Shown here: in pieces, positions 11,875 through 21,781 of the stretch | How the letters are laid out: each line of letters starts with the position of its first letter | How positions within the stretch are numbered: the first letter of the stretch is position 1 | Origin: Porites lobata | Lineage: Eukaryota; Cnidaria; Anthozoa; Scleractinia; Poritidae | Assembly: GCA_942486035.1 (NCBI GenBank) | Contig: CALNXK010000392.1 | Location: 62,001-126,000, forward strand | Direction: 5' to 3' | Length of the DNA stretch: 64,000 nt | Program-made: the position numbers and the translations under genes | Notes under the pieces: generated by a model | What the model was told of the DNA's origin: nothing | The model's database searches: none | The model's input: only the letters and a program-made list of their open reading frames with translations

Positions 11875-12590
11875 TTAATTTAAATTATTTTCCTCAAAGG
11901 TTGCTTCTGAGGAGGCTTCTCCTTTGACAAATTCTATTTTAACATTTGGAGGGTGACACGAGGTGAAATGTGTGTGCAAGAAGCTTTCCGTTTGTTTAAA
12001 ATGTGTCTTTGCATCAAGGATAGGTTTTTCCTTGAATCTTGTGCCTTTGTATACAACCGTGTCTAAAAACGCAGTCTCAGTGTCAAATGTTTCGGCCGTG
12101 AATTCAATAGTTGGGTGATGTACACTTGCTTGTTCAATGAAGGCTGCGATGTCTCGTTTACTCATGTCCCATAGGGAAAAGATATCGTGTATGTGGCATT
12201 TCCAAACTGTTGTTCTAAAGACAGTTTTGCTTAGAGTTGTTGTTTCAATATATGTCATGAAAATATTGGCAAAGGAATCAAAACTGCTGTCTTCGTGCCC
12301 ATTGCAGTTCCATGGTTTTGTAGGTAGTGCTTTTCAAGAAATTTTCTTTGAGGATTAATCTAAGCATTTCCGGGAAGTAATGTGTAGGAATGGGTTGTCT
12401 TTGTTGAAATTTTCATATGCTTTGTGACAGATAATTTCAATATACCCTCGTTTTGCTGTATATTTGTGTCAAGACTCATAACGTCCATTGAAACAAGAAA
12501 TGTTCGGTTTTTCACATTCGTCTTTTCAGTGAAAGGTATGATTTCTGTGATTTTGATGTGGTTGTAGCAGTGTATCAACAAATTTTGTCA
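11875..12590 (-). pseudogene. Penelope-like reverse transcriptase relic
   Basis: Read on the minus strand, pieces in different frames match the palm and thumb of Penelope-like RTs: FLVSMDVMSLDTNIQQNEGI (12581 side), then a frame-shifted stretch with LRLILKENF, then HDIFSLWDMSK, FLDTVVYKGTRF and THFTSCHPP (11875-12258). The catalytic YxDD box reads HIHD, so it is inactive as well as frame-broken. The GIY-YIG nuclease part is not found. Family assignment rests on remembered motif similarity. Confidence 0.7.
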
Positions 12591-12802
12591 AACACAGAAC
12601 AAGGTTTTATTGAATTATTAAGAGGAAACCGAACGTCCATGTTTTAACTAGGGGGTAGGTCATGCAATTTCCAACCTTGCTTTAGGGGTGGGTCACTCAT
12701 TTTTGTGTCGAAGGAAGGGGGTGGAGCATGTGTTTTTTATCAACCACATTTCCAAATGCTCCGGCCCACCCCCCCTATACTTTTTGATCAGTCTCTAAAC
12801 GT

Positions 12803-12967
12803 TATGGGCCACTTCATTCCACCACAGCTATTTATTGGGATGTATATACTTATCGTCTGATACATCCACACAAAGTAACCAAAGCCAAAGTACAGCGCCA
12901 CAAACGGCGTGATGATGGGTGCAAGCGCTGAGTACGACAAACCCACAATCAGAATGAACCGGTGATT
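12803..12967 (-). pseudogene. TMEM63/CSC1-like channel exon relic
   Basis: The minus strand reads about 55 codons open in frame: FILIVGLSYSALAPIITPF, then LYFGFGYFVWMYQ, then IYIPINSCGGMKWP. This resembles the conserved 7TM (RSN1_7TM/DUF221) core of TMEM63/CSC1 mechanosensitive channels. A stop lies just upstream at 12968-12970 and no acceptor site joins it to more coding sequence. It abuts the end of the transposon at 12796, so it may be a gene fragment moved by that element or an isolated exon of a dead gene. Confidence 0.6.
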
Positions 12968-14058
12968 TCAACGTAGGTTATCTTACTGGTAATGCATAAG
13001 TGGCCTAATACAACCGCACGCCTGCTCCAACCTCGTTTTCAGGTACCTGGCAACGACAAACCAAATCAAGTCTAGTTCCCAGTCGTCCTCGGCGACTTTA
13101 GATTCGACGTTACACGTCAAGCTTGTCGGGGGAATATGATTCCTGATCACGCTTGGTTCCAAGCCTCCTGAGCTCACTAACGTGGCGGAAAGTGTCCTGT
13201 TTTTTTTTTTTTTTTTGAAAAAAAAAAAAAATTCCCACTCAGATGTCGTGGAAAGGTATAGATCTTAAAATCTGAAACATTTTTTACCGGCTCTTACAAA
13301 TTTCCTCTTTAATAGAGACTGTTCCAGGCGTTTTGATACTTAGAGGAGACGACACAAAGAAACAAAAACAGCGAGGGAGATTGGGATGGGTTAAGGCCGG
13401 CGAAAGATATGGTAATTTAAAAACCCTTTTTCTTAAGTCAAAATAAAGGTTTCACGTTTTCGTCAAACGGCAAACGCGAGTTTGTACCACGTGACCAGTT
13501 CTCCCCTTTGCCTGTCGCCTACTACTCATTATTTCTACACATAAATTAGTAGCTTCACCCAATTTTTTATCCATATGAGAGCTGTTTTTATCTGCTCATT
13601 TTCTATTTGAGAAATTCTCAACTTGAATCTGCCGTTTGCCGTTTGCCGTATAAGTGAAGCTTAACTTTCTATTAATATTGATGTTTAGTCTTTACTCATA
13701 CATTTTTTTGTTTTAGTTGTAGTTTACGGGCTCCTAATGGCGGACAGAGTTATCTAGCAACGCTAATTACGCTGCGAAATTGCACAAAATTGCGTTTTTA
13801 TACTCTACCAGGAGCCATATATATCTAAATCGGGGTAGTAGACCGTAACTGGATACCTTTCCTAGGGATGGGGTTGACTTCATCGAAATATATATCATAG
13901 CCTTTAAATGTGCTATTTTTAGCACATATTGTTCCATCTCGTGTGACTCGCGCGCGCATTTTTAGCAACAGCGCCGTGGAAAGGATTAACAAACGAAATG
14001 GCGTTGGAAATTACCTCCGTAGGGGATGAATAAATTCTATTTCTGTCATTATTGCCTC
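12968..14058. other. Spacer without recognised genes
   Basis: Contains a T-run/A-run hairpin at about 13200-13231 and otherwise unremarkable AT-rich sequence. No coding similarity is recognised. Confidence 0.4.
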
Positions 14059-15869
14059 CTCTAAATGGAGTCTATCTTTTTGTCGAGGGTCGAGGGTCGA
14101 GGGTTCCATGTCGAGGGCGAGGGTACCATGTCGAGGGTCGAAGGTAACATTTTTTTTTCCATTTTTTTTTTTTTGGAAAAGGTAATAATCGATGCAATCA
14201 ATGTCATTAAAACAGATAAGAAGAATTTAAAAAACAAATGGCGCGTGAACATCTTCTAGTTGTTGGGTGGGGGGGAAGGGGTGGAATAGAGAAAAGCTCC
14301 TGGACCGTCCCAATTTTTTTTTCGAAGAATTACATTTATAACACCCCTGAAACCCATACCACGAACAGAACACGTTACCTGAAAACACTGATTTTAAAAA
14401 AAATGTTGTAAACACAATTTAAAATGTCGTAAAACAAGAATGAGTGCGTTGAATTATGAATTTCTGGTCCAACGTAACCAACAAGAATGGAAGGAAAAAA
14501 CTCTTATTGCGTTGTAAAGTGTGTCATAAAAGGTGTCATAAACGAACAATGCAATCGTTGGAGTCTTTCTTTTTGCAGAGCTATTAAAATGCGCGAACTC
14601 GCATGGAAATCGCCACCCACTAACGCAGAGGTTTAAAATAGAATAATGCCTGGTAGCGACTTTCGGTGAGGTGAACATCGGCATTTGCCGACGCTTTCCC
14701 ATTAAAATACAATATATCTTTCTAGGCCACAATCCGTCATATTTATTTGTGAACGTGGACGTGGTGGAAGTGAATAGGAAAAAAAACAGACGTACGGTCC
14801 ATGTCTCCCATTGATCCAATTAATTGTTTTACATCATGTTGACACACTTCTACTAAAGATCTGTTGTTTTGCCAAGTTGGACATAAATAGGAAAAACCGG
14901 AGTACTGCGATAATGCCGTTTATCTTGAACCGTGAATACAAGTTTTTTATTGCCGAAAAAAAATCGACTGTGTTGCAAATTCTGTTTAACTGTTTGAAAT
15001 GTTACAATGTCACACAAGGCCATTCCTGTACAATTTTTCGGTCGGTCGGGCAAGAAAAAATGGCATTGGGTTTGTGGTTCTGTTTTGAGGATATTTTCCC
15101 TGGTATTTCAATTCAAGCTTTCTCTGTCATCTATTTTTCCGTGGTTTCTAATGTAAATTTACTACTTTTAAAATCATGCAAGAAACTGGACAGTGTATTC
15201 CAAGTCTGTCTTTTGCGGAATTTTTTTTTCTTTAAATATTCATATAGTGTACACTCTTTTTTTCTTTTTTTGAAAGTTTGCATAATTGGTCTGCTTCGAT
15301 CTGATCGCTGTTCGTGAATAAAAGGTCCCCTTTTCGTGCAAAATAGGAGGTGATCGCTGAAGCCGTTGTGAAGAAAGTTTTTGCGCAGACACCTCTGATT
15401 TCTGTTTGAAATGCACACTAGGGATAAAGATGTGTACAAAATTAATTTCGCCATATGACTTCCTATTGTCCCAGTGCCGCCATCAACTGCGCCGATAAGT
15501 GTTGGTTTTGCGTTCCTTTTGTGTTTCAGGGTGTTTCAAATTTCTGCAGTGATACACTTTTTAAGCTGCAGAACATAACGTTGGTAATTAAAGGAGTTTA
15601 TTATTGCGGCGCGACTTGGGCGATAGCATCAACCATCTAAATTATCACTCCAGCTACGCACACGTAGGTCACGATTTCCGGTGTCGGTGATTATCGATGA
15701 CTTGTATTTTAAAATTTCATGGCGAGTTTCTACTTCATTGAAAGCACGACGCATACAGTGGGATAGCTTAAAAAACAAGAATCGGTGAAATATCCATATT
15801 CAAACTACCCCAATGAACAGCCAAGCAAGGGAGAGAAGAGGCAGACGTGACTGAAATCTAAGCCGCGAA

Positions 15870-16253
15870 CCCGGGGGGAGTACTCCCATACATTACATAT
15901 ACGGGTATGTGCCGCCCAAAGGGGTCGTGATTTTGAAGCTCCTGATTTAGAACGGGGTATCCATTTCAGAGGCGTTTTCTAGAACGGGGTATAATATTTC
16001 GAACGCACGAAAGCTCCATTTTTGTTGGCAGCCATTTGAAAGTATTCAAGGACAGATTGCTTTTAAAAATACGGTTCAATGCGTTAACAAGCAAACCGTT
16101 GTACTCTTGTTGCACCCTAGAACGGAGTATAAAAAATTGGCCCATTTCTAGAACGGGGTATCAATTTTAGGGGAAATTTTTTCCAGAACGGGGTGCCATT
16201 TTGGAGTCCCGGGCGGCACATACCCACCCAAAAAATACCCAAGTGCCCCCGGG
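15870..16253. mobile_element. hAT-like MITE (nested)
   Basis: TIRs start CCCGGGGGGAGTACTCCC and end in the complementary GCCCCCGGG. Inner ends share GGGTATGTGCCGCCC and its complement. An 8-bp duplication GCCGCGAA flanks it (15862-15869 and 16254-16261), the size expected for hAT elements. Internal GAACGGGGTA motifs repeat four to five times. No coding sequence. Confidence 0.8.
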
Positions 16254-16262
16254 GCCGCGAAG

Positions 16263-16751
16263 CAGGGGCACCCAACCACGGTTACCTCCTAAATGCATTG
16301 AAAACACTTTTTCGCTTATCCAGAGTACTTTCAAATCTCTATAAATGCATTCTAAGCGGCGCTATAAAATTGTACCTGTTCGGTCGTCCTATGGCAACTT
16401 GAATCTTTTCGAAATCACTTAGGACCTCAGTATTATTTTCCCGAAAATTTTAGATGCAATTTTAGTTTTTACGAAAGTGAGAATTTTTCTGATTCCTCTC
16501 TCCATCGCATTTTCTAATCCGAAAATTTTAGATTTCCTTTTTCTACGAAAAATAGGCTAAGTTGGGGACTGAAATGTGAAAAACTAAACTTTAGAAAATC
16601 GTAGGGAATTAATTAGATAAGGTACGAAAACTGTACATGAATGGAACGGCCGTCTAGAAATTTTTAGCCTTCCTCAAGTAACAGAAAATTGTAGGCAATT
16701 TTTGCTTCTCCGAACAGATATTTTACAGAAAATAGTCGTTCGGTGCCCCTG
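16263..16751. mobile_element. MITE of the CAGGGGCACC family (copy 2)
   Basis: It starts CAGGGGCACCCAAC and ends GTTCGGTGCCCCTG. The interior has repeated CGAAAATTxTAG-type motifs shared with 11433-11833 and 18623-19020. It lies one base after the target duplication of the neighbouring hAT-like MITE. Confidence 0.7.
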
Positions 16752-17135
16752 CCTAAGCTCTATGACATTTTTTTTAGGCACAACCTGTCTACCTTCACAG
16801 GAAGGGAGAAGGTTCTTTTAAGTTCTTTTTTGTTGTTCTCCACGTACTATTTTAATTAAACAACAACAACAACAACATCACATTTTCTTTATGGATGTCC
16901 CGGAGCTTTTCTCTATTCCACCCCCCACCTTACAACTAGAAGATGTTCCCGCGCCATTTGTTTTTTAAATTCTTCTTATTTGTTTTAATGACATTGATTG
17001 CATCGATTATTACCTTTTCCAAAAAAAAAAATTTGGAAAAAAAATATTACCCTCGACCCTCGACATGGTACCCTCGCCCTCGACATGGAACCCTCGACCC
17101 TCCACCCTCGACAAAAAGATAGACTCCTCTAAATG

Positions 17136-18220
17136 AGAGGACTGCTTTTGTTAAACACCGTAGTGAGAGTGTTTTTGACAAATCCAGTGACGAAGAGATG
17201 TAGGAGATGTCAGTTCTTTCAACAGTAAACAAAAAGAAACCTAGTGGCTGTAAACTTCCAGGTGCACGACTTCTATCAATGATCAATATGATGGAAAAGG
17301 TATCAACACGAGTTAACACAACGGGTTGCACAGGTAAAAAATTCGTCCTGGCCCGTGGCGTTTATCTTGTGTGGACCGTGCAAAGAACATTCTGAAAAAG
17401 AAGTGAGCAGGAAAAACAATGAGGCGAAGGGGTGCGGAGTGAGAGTCAAAAGAACTCGTATAATGGTTACTTCCGGATCCTTCCGGTATACTAGATTCTG
17501 GTAAACCCGATGAATGGTTTATTTTGACAGCTCTTGTCAACATTCGAAGGTCTGTTACCTTATGGAAATGCGAAGTGACAGCGATGAGATCATCAGTTAG
17601 AAGGCTTACTTTCAAAAAAGTTCTTCGTCCGCTAGCTCTCTTGGCCGCTTTGCGGCCTAAAATGCCCGCACCGCACACTGATTCCTAAACAGTTGGTAAT
17701 AAAAATTATTGCAAATTTTACAGCAAGCAATATCCACTGCCCACAGTTAGCCCGCACGCTTCAAAACTCGCGATGTTAACATTGATATATACACGTAGCA
17801 AGTCTAGCTAGCTCGCATGAGAGCAAAGTTAAGTGATTTATAAAGAGACAAAATAGATCTTAAATGTTATCTATATTCACGGGACACCTCGAGAAATGAG
17901 GAGGGAATGAAGCAATGCCTGTTAATCAGCAATTAACCTTCGATCAGGCGTTCTTCTTGTTTTTTCCTTTGAAAGAAAAACAAGCTAAATTCAACTAAAA
18001 GAAGTAATTGAAGAAGAAATAAGACTAGAGTAGGTCGCTGATAAGCTGGTTTGTTTGTTTTTTGTTTTTTATCTTTTTGGTAATTACAGGCGGTCAACTA
18101 TTAAAAAAATGCCGCAAGAAAGTTCGGAACAGCAGCCACTTTAATTTCTTAATTGAAGGGCATGAAAAAGCATTATTGTTTTCGGGCTTTTTGGAGCTAG
18201 GAATGAATAATAGGACCTTA
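17136..18220. other. Spacer without recognised genes
   Basis: Open stretches on both strands at 17140-17680 have no recognised similarity. A plus-strand frame over 17207-17335 ends at a possible GTAAAA donor, but nothing supports it as an exon. Confidence 0.35.
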
Positions 18221-18581
18221 CCGTATTTATTCGATTAACCGCCCTGGGCGCTTATTAAATTTTTGGACTGTGAGAGTGGGCGCTTATTCGAGGCTGGGCG
18301 CTTATTAAATTTTCAGTATTTTCAGCAAGTGTAGTATGTTTATTTTGCAACAAAACAACAAATGGTAATGACAAAACGCGAAGATGTAACAAAGCAAGGT
18401 TCCTATAAAATACTTTGAAGAAAACTCAGTCTTCGGGGAAGTCTCTTATTAGTACTTATTCAATTTTTGGGGGGTGGGGTGGGGTGGGGTGGGCGCTTAT
18501 TAACTTTTTCTACCTTTAGGATGGGCGCTTATTCGAGGCGGGCGCTAATTCGAGGGTGGGCGCTTATGCGAATAAATACGG
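18221..18581. mobile_element. TA-flanked MITE with ACCGTATTTATTCG ends
   Basis: Inverted ends CCGTATTTATTCGATTAACC and its near-complement GGCGCTTATGCGAATAAATA plus CGG, flanked by TA. The interior is made of repeated GGGCGCTTATT motifs and a GGGGT run. Non-coding. Confidence 0.7.
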
Positions 18582-18622
18582 TATATCAGTCCATCATTGG
18601 GGGGATTTTGTGACACGGTTCT

Positions 18623-19020
18623 CAGGGGCACCCAACGAGGATATAGTTCAAAACCACTTAACATAGCATTGTTGAACGTATTTTAGTATTCAAACGGTAG
18701 ATATAGGCATATTTTTATCCCCTAAAAACTTTTCATCTGTTCGGATTTCCTAGCTGAAAGTCTAGTGATCCGAAGATTATAGGGATAAAAACTTTCCTTC
18801 TCGAAAATTTCAGCCAGGAAAAGGCTCCCGAAAATTCTAGGTGGCCTTTTTTAGGGTCAAAATCCGTTAAAAATGGGTAATTATACCATTTTGTGGATGT
18901 TCGAAAATCCTAGGAGAGGCAGGCAAGCAAGAAATTTTACAACAAATGCTCCGAAAATTTTAGATCTCAAATCGTCTTCCGAACAGATATTTTCCCGAAA
19001 ATTGCCGTTGGGTGCCCCTG
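18623..19020. mobile_element. MITE of the CAGGGGCACC family (copy 3, intact)
   Basis: Perfect 15-bp ends CAGGGGCACCCAACG and CGTTGGGTGCCCCTG, flanked by the direct repeat GGTTCT on both sides. 398 bp, non-coding. This is the reference copy of the family in this window. Confidence 0.85.
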
Positions 19021-19596
19021 GGTTCTCATTTTTCATTGAAATGGGCCACTCAAGTTAAAACATCTATTGGTGTAAGTGATTTCTATTGTGCGCTTGTGAA
19101 AGTTTTGTCTGAGGATCTATTGAGTACTCTTGTTTTTTTCCAAAAAGATTTTTCGAGTTTCCACATTGACGGCTTCAAAGGAGCTAATTGGTATTATCAG
19201 ATAATGGAATACTAATGATGTTGACTTTTGGTGGTTTGTAAATGAGTCAAATGAACTAAGGAAATTGATAAACAAAGCTTTATTTAGGACACCTGTTTTG
19301 GTCTGTTGATTGCGAAGGCGCATAATGCGACCGATGTTGTGTTCAATTTATACGAATATATTTGAGTTTCACCAGCAGAGATCATGGAGTATGATTATTG
19401 GTTGTCTGAGTGAAAGAACGCGACTCAGTACCATGTCATAGAGTATCAACTGAGTAAAAAGTTTTTATTCTTGAACCGTTGTCTGCACTATGCATTATTT
19501 CTGTGCGTTATTCTTGTGCGTTGGTTCCTATATAAAAGGGCGTCAGCTTAATTTCTCCCATTGCTTATGCCAGGGATGTGTCACAGTTGTTTAACC

Positions 19597-19992
19597 TTAA
19601 CCCTTTCCTTCACAGAATGAATGAATGATGAAGTGCTGTAACTGTGATTCTAACTTTTGAGTCTGTGGATGAAATCCTACGGTGTTGCCATTCAAATGAA
19701 ACCTCTTCAGCAGTACTTTCACATGGTACTATTTATTTAGTATATAGTTCTAACTTTTGAGTCTGTGGATGAAATCCTACGGTGTGACCATTCAAATGAA
19801 ACCTCTTCAGCGGCACTTTCATGTGGTACCATTTATTTAGTCTGTAGTTCTAACTTTTGAGTCTGTGGATGAAGTCCTATCTCAGGTGTGACCATTCAAA
19901 TGAAACCTCTTTGGCTTCAACCGTGTGGTTTTTGTTTTTCAGCATTTTAGAAAGAAACTGGAAGATTTGCCAAAAATTTCTGTGAACGGGTT
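19597..19992 (+). mobile_element. MITE with internal 100-bp tandem repeats (3 copies)
   Basis: Starts TTAACCCTTTC and ends GAACGGGTTA. The unit beginning TTCTAACTTTTGAGTCTGTG recurs at 19648, 19748 and 19848, an exact 100-bp period. The same element lies inverted at 53585-53899 with two units, so the internal repeat number varies between copies. Confidence 0.75.
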
Positions 19993-20093
19993 ATATAATT
20001 ACCTTTCACTGAGGCTGTTCTTATCTTTTACAAATTTGAGACTGATTTTTTGTTTATTCTACCTAGAGGGTTTTATATACAGAGGATCGGATC

Positions 20094-20227
20094 TTACACG
20101 GTGGCGCGAAGATATGAATTTTATTTTCGAGTGGCAAAACAATATTTTACAAACGAGCGCAGCGAGTGAGTAAAATATTGTTTTTGCCACGAGAAAATAA
20201 AATTCACATCCTCAAGCCGCCGTGTAA
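20094..20227. mobile_element. Near-perfect hairpin (foldback) element
   Basis: Arms of about 57 bp (TTACACGGTGGCGCGAAGAT onward) are inverted around a loop of about 20 nt reading AAACGAGCGCAGCGAGTGA. Only a few mismatches separate the arms. Non-coding. Confidence 0.8.
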
Positions 20228-21781
20228 TGTTCTTTTTATTATACAGTATGTTGCCCAGTATCCGGACACTTGAAACAAAAACTCCGTTTTTGAGGCGCCC
20301 TTTTCAGTTCTCGGTAAACGAAATATTTCGAATGAAAGCTGAACATTTCAGCTTTAAGATGAAAGTTTTGGCGATTTGAAAGCTTGTGAAACAGTCGAGG
20401 AAGACGCCGTTCTGTTGAGGTGAGTAAACTTTTCATGGCTAATATTTACCCTGTTTACTGCGCAGTAAAATTAGTGCTGCTCAGAAAAGGGAGGGTAATG
20501 TGTGATATTTTCAAAGAAACTGTTTTATTTTTAAGTGAAGATACTTAAGGAAGCCAGGTTTTCAGAAAGTTTATTAATACTTCTTGAAATTCGATTTGTT
20601 TGGAATAACATACCTTCATGAACACTGGGAAGTATGAGATAACAGTTACAGCGCAGTACCTTCATGAACACTGGGAAGTATGAGATAACAGTTACAGCGA
20701 AGTTTTGATGTCATATGCCCAGTATCCGGACAGTTTTTTCTTTGCTGTACAGAATCGGTGAATTAGCTGTGTACATTATCCAGATAAGATTTATTTCATA
20801 TCAGTAACTATAATTAAACCTTAGGATATATGATATAGTCGTAAAATGTAATTCTACTTAATTAACTCCGTATGGAAATTTTCTTCACTCATTCAGAGAC
20901 GACTTGATTTCGTGTGCACGGCTTGTTTCGCGTGACTGCATTTTCTATATATAACTGAAAGCGTGTGAGTTGAACCTGGAATTCTCATACTTTCCCCAGT
21001 TGTGACTGCTAGAATCGGGTTGCAACGGTCTGAAAAATGTCACAAAGGGATTGAGAGATGTGAAAGAAGGAGGAATTAGCATAGGCGTACGGGCAATTTT
21101 TTGCCAGGGGGGCGTTAAGCCATTTGCCCAAAAAATTCTCCCAAGTTGCCCAAATTTTTACGAAACAGTAGACAAGAAACGAAGGCGATACGATGCAATA
21201 ACGTAGGCCGTACTGGCATATAAAGGTCAATACCTCCCAATTTTGAGAATAACTACGTTGCCATAGACAAACATTTGGAAAAACTGTTACCATAGTTTTA
21301 TTAGATGAAGATGAAATTTATCATGAGCAGGGTTTTAATGACATCGGAATTGTCATAGCAACGAAATGACGCCATTGTCTATTTTACTTGCAGCAATATT
21401 TCTCGGATGTTACTAAAACGGGGAGCGGGGAACGGGGAACGGGGAACGGGGAACGGGGAACGGAAGTCTGGGAACGAGTTGTCAGCGGAAACCTCCACAA
21501 AAATCCAAAATGGCGGTCCAAAAAACGAGAGGGAGAAAGAAAAAGACAAAGAAAGGAATTCGTGCCTTGGTTGAAATCAGGTGGGGACGAAATTCCAAAT
21601 CAGACTCACATTTTACGTTTACGTTTTGAACAGGTGGTATGTTTTTTCGATATTCAACCTGTTTCATTTACAATATCATAAGGTCTTAGGTCTTAGTTTT
21701 CGAGACACCTGGCACACTCACATTAGTCCTGGATTACTCCGTTTACTTTAGACCGTCGCTTAATCCTGCCTGTTTATCCCC

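Larger units (their letters stand above)
10900..12796. mobile_element. TIR element with tandem G/C-rich ends and an RT relic inside
   Basis: Ends are inverted copies of about 40 bp: AGGGACTGGTCAAAAAGTAT on the left and its near-complement ending at 12796. Both continue into GGTGGG-rich subterminal sequence, so about 150 bp of each end is inverted. Inside are a copy of the CAGGGGCACC-type MITE (about 11433-11833) and a broken reverse transcriptase on the minus strand. No transposase is seen and target duplications are unclear. Confidence 0.65.
14068..17126. mobile_element. MULE-like element 1 with repetitive TIRs and 9-bp target duplication
   Basis: The element starts GAGTCTATCTTTTTGTCGAG at 14068 and ends with the inverted copy at 17126. 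It is flanked by the perfect 9-bp duplication CTCTAAATG (14059-14067 and 17127-17135). The TIRs are about 240 bp and contain short tandem GTCGAGGGT units, then a GGAAAAGGTAATAATCG segment, then GGTGGAATAGAGAAAAGCTC. A 9-bp target duplication and long TIRs are typical of Mutator-like elements. Two smaller elements (15870-16253 and 16263-16751) are nested inside. Interior open frames of 168 codons (+) and 121 codons (-) show no recognised domain, and no transposase is identified. Confidence 0.75.

Noticed and set aside
14811..15317. 168-codon open frame inside MULE-like element 1
   Set aside because: Phe/Leu/Lys-rich composition typical of AT-rich DNA, overlapping opposite-strand frames of similar quality, and no motif.
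21388..21681. 97-codon frame with GERGTGNGERG repeats
   Set aside because: Translation of the GGGGAACG tandem tips of the foldback element; it is mirrored at 30012-30497.
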